A stretch of DNA of 35,156 nt from Methylobacterium sp. (GTDB taxonomy: Bacteria > Pseudomonadota > Alphaproteobacteria > Rhizobiales > Beijerinckiaceae). The stretch lies in contig NZ_JAIETD010000077.1 of the NCBI RefSeq assembly GCF_019745455.1, positions 1 to 35,156 of the forward strand, in the 5' to 3' direction. Positions 7,510 through 16,793 of the stretch are shown here, one piece after another. The position numbers and the translations under genes were made by a program. Position 1 is the stretch's first letter, and each line of letters begins with the position of its first letter. Below the pieces are notes generated by a model. The model worked only from the letters and a program-made list of their open reading frames with translations, had not been told where the DNA came from and did no database searches.

Positions 7510-9261
7510 TCAGCTCTGCTTCCGCTTCACCGCGCTCTGCGGGTTGAGGCTGCCGATATTGCCGCTCTCGGTGCCGGCCTGCGGGTCGATCACCGCGTTG
7601 ATCAGGGTCGGACGACCCGAATCCATCGCTTCGTTGACGGCGCGGGAGAGCTCGTCCGGCGTGGTGGCGTTGACGCCGACGCCGCCGAAGGCCTCCATCA
7701 TCCGGTCGTAACGCGAGTCCTTCACGAACACCGTCGTGCCGGGATCGCGGCCGGTCGGGTCGGTGTCGGTGCCGCGATAGATGCCGTTGTTGTTGAAAAC
7801 CACGATGCAGACCGGCAGGTTGTACCGGCAGACCGTCTCGACCTCCATGCCGGAGAAGCCGAAGGCGCTATCGCCCTCCACCGCCAAGACAGGCTTGCCG
7901 GTCTCGACCGCGGCCGCGATGGCAAAGCCCATCCCGATGCCCATGATGCCCCAGGTGCCGACATCGAGGCGCTTGCGCGGCTGGTACATGTCGATGATGC
8001 CGCGGGCGAGATCGAGGGTGTTGGCGCCCTCGTTGACGAGGATCGCGTCGGGCCGCTCCTTGATGATGGTACGCAGGGCTCCGAGCGCCCCGTGGAAATC
8101 CATCGGCGCCACGTTCCGGCGCAGCTTCGATGCCATCTTGGAGAGGTTCTCCTCCTTCTTGGCCGTGATCGCGTCGGTCCAGGCCGAGGGCGGAGCCTTC
8201 CAGTCCTGGCCCATGCCGGCGAGCAGCGCCTCGACGCAGGAGCCGATATCGCCGACGACGGGAGCCACGATCTCGACGTTCGAATCCATCTCCTTGGGCT
8301 CGATGTCGATCTGGATGAACTTCTTCGAACCCGGCGCACCCCAGGTCTTGCCCTTGCCGTGCGACAGGAGCCAGTTCAGGCGCGCGCCGATCAGGAGAAC
8401 GACGTCGGCTTCCTTGAGGACGAGGGAGCGGGCCGCACCGGCCGATTGCGGATGGGTATCGGGCAGGAGGCCCTTGGCCATGCTCATCGGCACGTAGGGA
8501 ATGCCGCTCTTCTCCACGAAGGCGCGCACCGCCTCGTCGGCCTGGGCGTAGGCGGCGCCCTTGCCGAGGACGATCAGGGGGCGCTCGGCGGTCTTGAGGA
8601 CGTCGAGGGCGCGCTGGAGGGCGGAGGGCGCCGGCAGCTGCGCCGGGGCCGCGTCGATCACCTTGACGAGGGACTTCGCGCCGGCATCCGCATCCATCAC
8701 CTGGCTGAAGAGCTTGGCCGGCAGGTCGAGGTAGACGCCGCCGGGACGGCCCGAGACGGCGGCTCGGATGGCACGCGCCACGGCGATGCCGATATCGGCC
8801 GCGTGCAGGACGCGGAAGGCGGCCTTGCACAGGGGCTTGGCGATGGCGAGCTGGTCCATCTCCTCGTAGTCGCCCTGCTGCAGGTCGACGATCTCGCGCT
8901 CGGACGAGCCCGAGATCAGGATCATCGGGAAGCAGTTGGTGGTGGCGTTGGCGAGAGCGGTCAGGCCGTTGAGGAAGCCCGGTGCCGAGACGGTGAGGCA
9001 GATGCCCGGCTTCTTCGTCAGGAAGCCCGCGATGGCGGCGGCGTTGCCCGCATGCTGCTCGTGGCGGAAGGAGATGACCCGCATGCCCGCAGCCTGCGCG
9101 AGGCGGCCGAGATCGGTGATCGGAATGCCGGGCACGCCATAGATCGTGTTGATGTCGTTGAGCTTGAGCGCGTCGATGACGAGATGGAAGCCATCCGTCA
9201 GTTCCGGCTCGACCACGATCTCAGTGCTGTCGTCGATGATGCGCTGGGCCGTTGCAGACAT
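7510..9261 (-). CDS. oxc: oxalyl-CoA decarboxylase (ThDP-dependent)
   Basis: A 583-residue thiamine-diphosphate enzyme converting oxalyl-CoA to formyl-CoA and CO2; with Frc it forms the oxalate decarboxylation cycle. Visible features: the ThDP-activating Glu68 in [12 protein letters not shown], Tyr132-Glu133 in DYEEMDQ, the cofactor motif GDS at 463-465 through NNN at 490-492, and Tyr495 in NNGIYRG. These match Glu56, Tyr120, Glu121 and Tyr483 of the Oxalobacter enzyme with a constant offset of 12. The C-terminal lid reads ESGNIGSLN, with Ser566 conserved. Spacing Tyr495 to Ser566 equals that recalled for M. extorquens Oxc (Tyr497, Ser568). The ATG at 9261 has AGGAGGAG upstream; the longer frame to 9381 lacks support. 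The promoter probably lies 370 bp upstream. Confidence 0.97.
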   Translation of the reverse strand: MSATAQRIIDDSTEIVVEPELTDGFHLVIDALKLNDINTIYGVPGIPITDLGRLAQAAGMRVISFRHEQHAGNAAAIAGFLTKKPGICLTVSAPGFLNGLTALANATTNCFPMILISGSSEREIVDLQQGDYEEMDQLAIAKPLCKAAFRVLHAADIGIAVARAIRAAVSGRPGGVYLDLPAKLFSQVMDADAGAKSLVKVIDAAPAQLPAPSALQRALDVLKTAERPLIVLGKGAAYAQADEAVRAFVEKSGIPYVPMSMAKGLLPDTHPQSAGAARSLVLKEADVVLLIGARLNWLLSHGKGKTWGAPGSKKFIQIDIEPKEMDSNVEIVAPVVGDIGSCVEALLAGMGQDWKAPPSAWTDAITAKKEENLSKMASKLRRNVAPMDFHGALGALRTIIKERPDAILVNEGANTLDLARGIIDMYQPRKRLDVGTWGIMGIGMGFAIAAAVETGKPVLAVEGDSAFGFSGMEVETVCRYNLPVCIVVFNNNGIYRGTDTDPTGRDPGTTVFVKDSRYDRMMEAFGGVGVNATTPDELSRAVNEAMDSGRPTLINAVIDPQAGTESGNIGSLNPQSAVKRKQS

Positions 9262-9633
9262 GTCGTCTCCTCCTGTCGCTCGTCTCGTTTTGTTATGGTT
9301 GGATGGTGCAGCTATACGGATCGAGAGAGCCGGTGCGGTGGCGCCCCGTGCCGGCTCCCCTGCCCTAACGGGCGCGATCACCCCCGAGGGAAAGGCCTAC
9401 CTGTCCGAGGGTCAAGGTGCGGTCCATGGCACTTCCTTCGAGGCATCTCGCGATGTCGTCGTCTCGGCCGTCCCGGTTCCGACGGCTTCGCGAGTGATCG
9501 CCCCGCCTATGGTCTCGGGTCGCCTGCGCACGGGGTCAGCATCGGCATGAAACGCGCCGTCGATGCCGTCGTGCGGGGCGGATCAGCCTGTCGCCGGCAC
9601 CGCCAGCGTCCCCGTTTGCCTGTCCGAGATTTG

Positions 9634-9658
9634 TGGCATACCAAATACCAAGTGTCAA
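9634..9658 (-). promoter_or_regulatory. promoter -35 plus operator-like element C (oxc)
   Basis: On the minus strand TTGACA (9658-9653), then CT, then TGGTAT-TTGGT-ATGCCA (9650-9634). The 18 bases 9634-9651 are identical to element A before osmC, and the -35/operator geometry is identical to element B before the CBS gene. The repeat fills the -35/-10 spacer, as expected for a repressor. The divergent GntR/FCD regulator at 9988 is the natural candidate to bind it (inference). Confidence 0.7.
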
Positions 9659-9901
9659 ACATCCATCGAAGGTGACGCTTCAAGGATCTGTTTGACGGAG
9701 GGTAGGGTCGCGGCCTTCGGGAGACCTTTGCCGAGCTTTCGCAGCGAGGCCGAGATCCAGTTGTGCGCCGACATTGACGAGGGCGACAGGAAATGTCTTG
9801 TCTCGGTCTCATCGCCGGTAATGCCTTCGCCGCAGGATGGCACGACCTGCTTTCACTGTTGATAAGCCTTTCGCTTTCTGCATTCCGCGTGCGCGACCGC
9901 A

Positions 9902-9920
9902 ATCCTTGTCCGACAAGGAT
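9902..9920. promoter_or_regulatory. 19-bp perfect palindrome upstream of gntR
   Basis: ATCCTTGTC-C-GACAAGGAT, two 9-bp arms around one base, 67 bp before the gntR ATG. The half-site differs from the oxalate operator, so it may be an autoregulatory site or bind another dimeric regulator. No T-run follows, so it is not a terminator. Confidence 0.5.
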
Positions 9921-9987
9921 GGATTTGGCATGCTCCAGACAATGCGTGCCCAGTCAGTCGTGCGCTTGAACTCGTTTAGGGATAGAG

Positions 9988-10680
9988 ATGGTCAAGCCAG
10001 ATCCGTTTCAAGTCAAACCAATTGCGACGACTTCGAGCTTGCGGGCGTTGGCTTATGATGCGCTGAAAGAAGCCGTCACCAATATGGATATATACAATCA
10101 GCGTGAGGAGGTGCGCCTTGACGAGCGCAAGCTCTCCCTGAAGCTGGGGGTGAGCCGCACGCCGGTCCGCGAGGCGCTGACCGTCCTCGAACAGGAAGGC
10201 TTCGTGCGCTTCGAGGCGCGCCGCGGCGTCTTCGTGATCAAGAAGACCAAGCAGGAGATCGTGAGCATGATCCAGGCTTGGTCGGCTCTCGAGAGCATGG
10301 CCGCGCGCCTCGCCTGCGACCGGGCCACCGACGGCCAATTGCGCGCGCTGCGGGAGAGCTTCCCTGAATTCTACGAGGGTCGACCCGCCGACCACCTCGA
10401 CGAGTATTCGGATGCCAATATCCGTTTCCACCAGACGATCATCTCCCTCGGGCAGTGCGAGGTGATCGAGGACATCACCAGCAACCTGCTCATGCATGTG
10501 AGGGGCATCCGCAACACTGCCCTGCGCCAGGGCGAGCGCGCGGCGAGCTCGATCAAGGAGCACGTCCAGATCATCGAGGCGCTTGAGGCCCGGCAGGCCG
10601 ATCTCGCCGAGCGGCTTGTCCGCGAGCACGGGCTCGGCCTCGCCCGCCACGTCGAGACCTACGGCGACTACCTGAACTGA
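9988..10680 (+). CDS. GntR family transcriptional regulator, FCD (FadR) subfamily
   Basis: A 230-residue regulator. The N-terminal winged helix-turn-helix contains LDERKLSLKLGVSRTPVREAL followed by the wing VRFEARRGVFV; here the recognition motif VSRTPVREAL is diagnostic for GntR. The C-terminal all-helical FCD domain carries the metal/ligand residues Asp and His in SDANIRFHQ, His in KEHVQIIEAL, and His in LARHVETYG. FCD regulators sense small carboxylates or acyl-CoA. Position between the oxalate genes and the ABC importer suggests an oxalate, oxalyl-CoA or formyl-CoA effector (inference). The ATG has AGGGATAGAG immediately upstream. It ends only 10 bp from the convergent ATPase gene, and no terminator is seen there. 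Confidence 0.92.
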   Translation: MVKPDPFQVKPIATTSSLRALAYDALKEAVTNMDIYNQREEVRLDERKLSLKLGVSRTPVREALTVLEQEGFVRFEARRGVFVIKKTKQEIVSMIQAWSALESMAARLACDRATDGQLRALRESFPEFYEGRPADHLDEYSDANIRFHQTIISLGQCEVIEDITSNLLMHVRGIRNTALRQGERAASSIKEHVQIIEALEARQADLAERLVREHGLGLARHVETYGDYLN

Positions 10681-10690
10681 ACCCCTCGGT

Positions 10691-11679
<989 letters not shown>

Positions 11680-11683
<4 letters not shown>

Positions 11684-12657
11684 GCCACAGCCTCGCCGTC
11701 GTAGAGATGGCAGGCGACGGCGCTCGGCCCGACGGCGCGAGGTTCCGGCCGCTCGGTCCGGCAGCGATCGAAGGCGTGTTCGCAGCGCGGATGGAAGGCG
11801 CAGCCCGGCGGGATCGCGGTCAGGCGCGGCATCGCTCCCGGGATCTGGGCGAGGCGCCCCTCCCCCTGGGTCAGGGTCGGGATCGCGCCCATCAGGCCCC
11901 TGGCATAGGGATGACGCGGGGCGTGCACCACGGCTTCCACCGGGCCGATCTCGGCGATGCGCCCGGAATACATCACGGCGACGCGGTCGGCGGCCTCGGC
12001 GATGACGCCCATGTCGTGGGTCACGAGCATGACGGCGGTGCCGTGATCGCGGCACAGGCGCTTCAGGAGCGCGATCACCTGAGCCTGGACCGAGACGTCG
12101 AGGGCCGTGGTCGGCTCGTCGGCGATGACGAGCTCGGGTTCGGCGGCCAGCGCCAGGGCGATCACGACTCGCTGCCGCATGCCGCCGGAGAATTCGTGCG
12201 GATAGCCGTCGATGCGCCGCTCCGGCGCCGGAATGCCGACCTCGGCGAGAAGATCGATCGCGCGGGCGCGGGCGGCGCGCCCGGACAGGGCGGTATGGGT
12301 GCGGATCGTCTCCACGAGCTGGTCGCCGACCCGGTAGAGCGGATCGAGGGAGGTCAGCGGGTCCTGGAAGATCATGCCGATGCGGCGGCCGCGCAGACGC
12401 CGCATGGCTTCGGGCGGCAGGTCGTCGATGCGCTCCCCGGCGAGCCGGATCTCGCCGCCGGCGATGCGGCCGGGCGGATCAAGGAGCCCGATCACCGCCG
12501 CCCCGGTCACCGACTTGCCGGCTCCTGACTCGCCGACCACGCCGAGGATCTCGCCCTGCCCGATGTCGAAGGAGACGCCGTCGATCGCCTTGAGCGCGCC
12601 GCGCCGGGTCTCGAAGGCGACGGCGAGGTCGCGCACGGAGAGGATGGGGGCGCTCAT
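11680..12657 (-). CDS. ABC transporter ATP-binding protein (DppD/OppD-like)
   Basis: A 325-residue ATPase, partner of the following gene. Walker A GESGAGKSV, Q-loop MIFQDPLTSLDP, signature FSGGMRQRVVIALAL, Walker B LVIADEPTTALD and the switch His in LVTHDMGV are complete. The C-terminal extension contains CAFHPRCEHAFDRC, the four-cysteine motif of this family. The ATG at 12657 overlaps the TGA of the upstream permease by 4 bp (ATGA). Energises import together with the two permeases; acts at the inner face of the cytoplasmic membrane. Confidence 0.93.
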
Positions 12658-13583
12658 TGCAGCTTCGGATTCAGCGCATCGCGCAGCCAGTCGCCGAGCA
12701 GGTTGATGGCGATGACGAGCCCCGCCAGCGCCAGCCCCGGAAAGGCGACCACCCACCATTCCCCCGAGAACAGGAAGCGGTTTCCGGTGCGGATCAGAGT
12801 TCCCAGCGAGGGCATGGTCTCGGGCAGGCCGGTGCCGAGGAACGACAGGGTCGCCTCGGTGATGATGGCCAGCGCCAGGTTGATGGTGGCGATGACGAAG
12901 ACCGGGCCGGTGACGTTGGGCAGGACGTGCCGGACCATGATGACGGGGGAGGACAGGCCGATGAGCCGGGCGGCCTGGACGTAGTCCTTGCCGGTCTCGA
13001 CCATCACGGAGGAGCGCACCGTGCGCGCGTACTGGACCCAGAACGAGAGCCCGATCGACACCACGATGAGCAGGATCGTCGCCTTGGGATCGAGGCCGCC
13101 GCCGAAGGCCGCCTTGGCGACGCCGTCGACCACGAGGGCGATGAGGATCGCCGGGAAGGTGAGCTGGACGTCGGCCACCCGCATGATCAGGGTATCGAGG
13201 GCGCCGCCGACATAGCCGGCGACGAGCCCGAGCGCGATGCCGAGGGTGCCAGACACCGCCACCCCGAGGATGCCGATGATCAGCGACAGGCGCAGGCCGT
13301 AGAGCACCGCCGAGAGCACGTCGCGGCCCTGGTCGTCGGTGCCGAGCAGGAACGGCGCCTGGCCTTCGGGCGACCACAAGGGCGGCAGGTTCGAGTTGAT
13401 GAGCTCGAGCTGAGCGGGATCGTAGGGATTCTGCAGCGAGATCCAGGGGGCGGCGAAGGCGAGGCCGAAGAGGAGCAGCGTGACGGCGAGCCCGATCATC
13501 GCCGTCTTGGAGCGCTTGAAGCTCGCCCACAGGTCGGAACCGAGGAACCGCCCGAGGCGCGACGGGGCGATCGCCTCGCTCAT
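12654..13583 (-). CDS. ABC transporter permease (DppC-like)
   Basis: A 309-residue inner-membrane permease. An N-terminal OppC-N type segment (SDLWASFKRSKTAMIGL then a first membrane span) is followed by the periplasmic loop LGTDDQGRDVLSAVLYG, highly characteristic of DppC/OppC, and a core of five further spans. The EAA coupling loop is visible as DYVQAARLIGLSSPVIMVRHVLPN. The ATG at 13583 overlaps the dppB-like stop by 4 bp, indicating coupled translation. The longer frame to 14207 is a shadow of the upstream permease. Confidence 0.93.
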   Translation of the reverse strand: MSEAIAPSRLGRFLGSDLWASFKRSKTAMIGLAVTLLLFGLAFAAPWISLQNPYDPAQLELINSNLPPLWSPEGQAPFLLGTDDQGRDVLSAVLYGLRLSLIIGILGVAVSGTLGIALGLVAGYVGGALDTLIMRVADVQLTFPAILIALVVDGVAKAAFGGGLDPKATILLIVVSIGLSFWVQYARTVRSSVMVETGKDYVQAARLIGLSSPVIMVRHVLPNVTGPVFVIATINLALAIITEATLSFLGTGLPETMPSLGTLIRTGNRFLFSGEWWVVAFPGLALAGLVIAINLLGDWLRDALNPKLQ

Positions 13584-14560
13584 GCGGCGCGCCCGGTCGA
13601 GAGACGCAGCCGCGGGTCGACCATGGTGTAGAGGACGTCCACCGCGAGATTGATGGTGACGAAGATCGCCGCCACGAGGAGCAGGTAGGCGGCCATGATC
13701 GGCACGTCGACGTTCTGCACCGCCTGGACGAACAGCAGGCCCATGCCGGGCCACTGGAACACCGTCTCGGTGATGATCGAGAAGGCGATCACCGAGCCGA
13801 GCTGCAGCCCGGCGATGGTGATGACCGGGACCAGGGTGTTCTTGAGGGCGTGCCCGAAATGCACGGCGTTGGTGGTGAGCCCCCTCGCCCGGGCGAAGCG
13901 GATGTAGTCGGTGCGCAGGACCTCCAGCATCTCGGCGCGCACGAGGCGCATGATCAGGGTCATCTGGAACAGGCCGAGGGTCACGGCAGGAAGGATCAGG
14001 GCCTTGAGGCCGGAGATCGTGAGGAAGCCCGTCGTCCAGAAGCCGAGCCGCACGGTGTCGCCGCGCCCGTAGGAGGGCAGCCAGCCGAGCGTCACCGAGA
14101 ACAGGAAGATGAGGAGGATGCCGATGAGGAAGGTCGGCAGGCTGACCCCGACGAGGGAGACCGCCTGGAACAGGCCCGCGAGCCAGGTGTCGCGTCTCAG
14201 CGCGCAATAGACCCCCATCAGCACGCCCACCGACAGCGCGAAGAGGGTGGCGCAGAAAGCCAGTTCAAGGGTCGCCGGGATGCGCTCGGCGAGCAAAGCC
14301 GCCACCGGTTGCCGGAACTGGTAGGAGATGCCGAAATCGCCCTTGAGCACCGCCCCGGCGTAGCGGGCGAACTGCACCAGGGTCGGGTCGTCGAGGCCCA
14401 GGCTCTTGCGGATCTCGGCGCGCTCGGCCGGCGGCGTGTCGGGCCCGACGATCTGGTTCACGGGATCGCCCGCGAACCGGAACATCGAGAAGGCGATGAG
14501 CCCGACCACCGCCAGCACGACGACGGCCTGGATCGCGCGGCGCAGGATGAAGGCCAGCAT
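13580..14560 (-). CDS. ABC transporter permease (DppB-like)
   Basis: A 326-residue inner-membrane permease. It has an N-terminal span, the periplasmic region with DPVNQIVGPDTPPAE and GDFGISYQFRQPV typical of DppB/OppB, and about five more spans. The EAA loop reads DYIRFARARGLTTNAVHFGHALKN, shown here as two blocks DYIRFARARGL and HFGHALKN. The C-terminus ends in DVLYTMVDPRLRL, the usual DppB ending. The ATG lies 16 bp after the binding-protein gene. Forms the channel with the DppC-like subunit. Confidence 0.93.
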   Translation of the reverse strand: MLAFILRRAIQAVVVLAVVGLIAFSMFRFAGDPVNQIVGPDTPPAERAEIRKSLGLDDPTLVQFARYAGAVLKGDFGISYQFRQPVAALLAERIPATLELAFCATLFALSVGVLMGVYCALRRDTWLAGLFQAVSLVGVSLPTFLIGILLIFLFSVTLGWLPSYGRGDTVRLGFWTTGFLTISGLKALILPAVTLGLFQMTLIMRLVRAEMLEVLRTDYIRFARARGLTTNAVHFGHALKNTLVPVITIAGLQLGSVIAFSIITETVFQWPGMGLLFVQAVQNVDVPIMAAYLLLVAAIFVTINLAVDVLYTMVDPRLRLSTGRAA

Positions 14561-14576
14561 CGCTAGAGGCCGCCGC

Positions 14577-16238
14577 TCAAGGCTGCTTCGACACCCAGTA
14601 CAGCATCAGCATGTTGTCGGGCCGCTGCACCAGCGTGACCTTCTTCGAGACCCCCCAGGCGAGGGCCTGCTGGTGCAGGGGGATGTAGCCCCAATCGGCC
14701 TGGATCTGGTCGAAGCCCTGCTTGATCTGCGCATCCCGCTTGGTCTGGTCGGTCTCGCCCTCGACGAGGTCGGCGAGCGCGTCGATCTTCGGGTTGCAGT
14801 AATTGCCGAGGTTCCAGCCACCGCGACCGGTCTTGTCGGTGCCCCTGCAGCCGGCGATCTCGTAGAGGATGTTGTGGCTGTCCTGCGAGGATGGCGTCCA
14901 ACCGACGAGATAGAACGAGGTGTCGTAGGCGGGAGCCAGCACCTTGGCGAAGTACTTGGCCTTGGGCTGGGCGTTGAGGTTCACCTTCACGCCGACGCGG
15001 GCGAGCATCGAGACGACCGCCTGGCAGATCGCCTCGTCGTTGACGTAGCGGTCGTTGGGGCAATCCATGGTGACGGAGAAGCCGTCGCCGTAGCCGGCGG
15101 CGTCGAGCAGGGCCTTTGCCTTCTTGGGATCGTAGGCCGGGCGCTTGAACTCGCCGGAGCGTGCATAGAGCGAGGGCGCGATCAGGAGTGCGGAGGGCGT
15201 CGCCTGGCCGCGCATGACGCGCTTGGCGATCGTGTCCTCGTCGATGGCGAGATACAGCGCCTCGCGGACCCGAGCGTCCTTGAACGGGTTCTTGCCCTTG
15301 ACACTCGAGTCCTTGAGCTCGTCGCGCCACTGGTCGAGGCCGAGGAAGATGGTGCGGTGCTCGGGCCCTGCCATGACCACGGCGTTGCCGCTCGCCTCGA
15401 CCCGCGGCTGGTCCTGCAGCGGCACCGGATCGATCCAGTCGACCTCGCCCGAGAGGAGCGCGGCGACACGAGTCGCCGAGTTGCCGATGGTGGTGAAGAT
15501 CGCCTCGTCGAGATTAGATTCCACCTTGCCCCAGTAGCCGGGGAACTTCTTGAACACCGTGCGCACGCCGGGCTGGTGCTCGGTGACGACGAAGGGCCCG
15601 GTGCCGTTCTCGTTGAGGGCGGCGTAGCTCGGCGAGGTCGCGCTGGCCGGCGAGGGCGCCACCGCCCCGTTCTTCTCGGCCCAGGCCTTCGACATGATGT
15701 ACCAGGTCGAGAACTGGTGGATGGCAATGGGATTGGGCTTCTTGAGCACCATGTCGACGGTGTGGTCGTCGACCTTCACGAATTCGGCGTCCGAGGGGAT
15801 GTTGGTCTGGAAGTTCGAGCCCGGAGCCCGGACGCGGGCGGCGGAGAAGATCACGTCTTCGGCGGTGAAGGGCGATCCGTCATGAAAGGTCACGCCCTTG
15901 CGCAGCCGAAAGCGCCAGCGCGTCGGCTCGGGAATCTCCCAGGACTCGGCGAGCTGGGGGACGATCTTGAGGTTCTTGTCGCGGGTGACGAGGGATTCGT
16001 AGGCTGCTCCGTGCATCCCGATCGTGAAGCTTTCCTTCAGCGAATAGGGATCGAGGGACTTGATGTCGCCCTGGAAGGCGAAGCGGAAGACGTTGGCGGC
16101 CTCCGCTGAACCCGCCGCCGAGAGGCCGATGCAAATGCCGAGGAGGGCGGTACCCCCGAAACGCAGGAAATCCAGAGACGTACCGAGCCGTGCTGTCTTC
16201 ATACGCATGAACAGACCATTCCATCGCTCTCGCGTCAT
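14577..16238 (-). CDS. ABC transporter substrate-binding protein, family 5
   Basis: A 553-residue periplasmic binding protein of the SBP_bac_5 (peptide/opine/nickel) family. The N-terminus is basic, then a hydrophobic stretch (about residues 27-43) and a cleavage site near AEA-A at residue 47. Family hallmarks follow: DIKSLDPYS, LAESWEIPEPTRWRFRLRKG with VTFHDGSPFTAEDV, and a C-terminal IQADWGYIPLHQQALAWG. The ATG at 16238 is chosen for its AGG 5 bases upstream; ATGs at 16208 and 16202 would give a more usual signal peptide length and cannot be excluded. Substrate is not evident. First gene of the operon with two permeases and two ATPases, next to the GntR regulator. Confidence 0.9.
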   Translation of the reverse strand: MTRERWNGLFMRMKTARLGTSLDFLRFGGTALLGICIGLSAAGSAEAANVFRFAFQGDIKSLDPYSLKESFTIGMHGAAYESLVTRDKNLKIVPQLAESWEIPEPTRWRFRLRKGVTFHDGSPFTAEDVIFSAARVRAPGSNFQTNIPSDAEFVKVDDHTVDMVLKKPNPIAIHQFSTWYIMSKAWAEKNGAVAPSPASATSPSYAALNENGTGPFVVTEHQPGVRTVFKKFPGYWGKVESNLDEAIFTTIGNSATRVAALLSGEVDWIDPVPLQDQPRVEASGNAVVMAGPEHRTIFLGLDQWRDELKDSSVKGKNPFKDARVREALYLAIDEDTIAKRVMRGQATPSALLIAPSLYARSGEFKRPAYDPKKAKALLDAAGYGDGFSVTMDCPNDRYVNDEAICQAVVSMLARVGVKVNLNAQPKAKYFAKVLAPAYDTSFYLVGWTPSSQDSHNILYEIAGCRGTDKTGRGGWNLGNYCNPKIDALADLVEGETDQTKRDAQIKQGFDQIQADWGYIPLHQQALAWGVSKKVTLVQRPDNMLMLYWVSKQP

Positions 16239-16313
16239 GTAAACCTGTCCGCTCGCACGCCTTCGGTGCGGTCCTGCGAAGCGGAACTCGTGCCATCGAC
16301 CGGGACGAGGTGC

Positions 16314-16568
16314 TCAACCACCCTGGAGGTTCTCGGCAAAATCGTCTGGGATCTCGCCGAACTGGCCGAGGATCGTGACACCTTCGAGCTCGCCGGTCTC
16401 GTCGTCCGCGACCACCTTGAGGGCTGCCGTGCCGGGCAGCCGTCCGGCCATGGCCTCGGCCTTCTTGAGAGCGCCGCTTTCCGTCGGCGAGACCTCCCGG
16501 TCACCCGGCACCAGACGCTTGCGCTTGATCACAAAGGTTTGGACCACGAAGGTCGTCTTCATCGTCAT
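16314..16568 (-). CDS. small hypothetical protein
   Basis: An 84-residue protein with no recognised family. It starts MTMKTTFVVQTFVIKRKRLVPGD, a strand-rich beginning with a basic turn, followed by a helix with ALKKAEAMAGRLPG and strands AALKVVADDETGELEGVTILGQFGEIP. The pattern is that of a small cytosolic alpha/beta protein. GAAGGG lies 6 bases upstream of the ATG at 16568. It is upstream of the binding-protein gene on the same strand but 75 bp away, and is probably a separate unit divergent from the GGDEF gene. Confidence 0.75.
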   Translation of the reverse strand: MTMKTTFVVQTFVIKRKRLVPGDREVSPTESGALKKAEAMAGRLPGTAALKVVADDETGELEGVTILGQFGEIPDDFAENLQGG

Positions 16569-16793
16569 GGCGGGCCCTTCGCTGCCGGGTTTTTCGCGGG
16601 GAGACCTGCGCGGCCGAGGGGGGGGACGTGAGGGCGTCCGCCCAATCTGCCGCGCGTTGGGGCGCTCGATATCACATCGCCGGGTTGCCTGCGCATGAAG
16701 GTCGCGGCGTTGCGTCCCGTTTTGCGCTGCGAAAAACGCTTGTTTAAGGATGATCATCCAGGTTGTAGGGTGGTGGGACGAGGGTTGCTCTCG

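Larger units (their letters stand above)
9262..9987. other. 726-bp divergent control region oxc / gntR
   Basis: No credible coding ORF is present. It holds the TTGACA/operator-like element C (9634-9658) in its middle and a perfect 19-bp palindrome (9902-9920) near gntR. If oxc starts at the TTGACA promoter, the oxc transcript has a leader of roughly 360 nt. I did not recognise a riboswitch in it. The right half is AT-richer than the surrounding genes. Confidence 0.6.

Noticed and set aside
7321..9675. 784-residue plus-strand ORF opposite oxc
   Set aside because: Arg/Asp/Gly/His-rich antisense shadow of a clear gene with excellent motifs; no family similarity seen and typical of GC-rich codon bias.
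12657..14207. long upstream extensions of the DppC-like, DppD-like and DppF-like genes
   Set aside because: Extended parts are Arg/Pro-rich shadows of the preceding gene; 4-bp overlapping starts explain the operon better.
14406..16109. 567-residue plus-strand ORF opposite the binding protein
   Set aside because: Shadow of the SBP gene; composition dominated by Arg, Asp, His and Gly.
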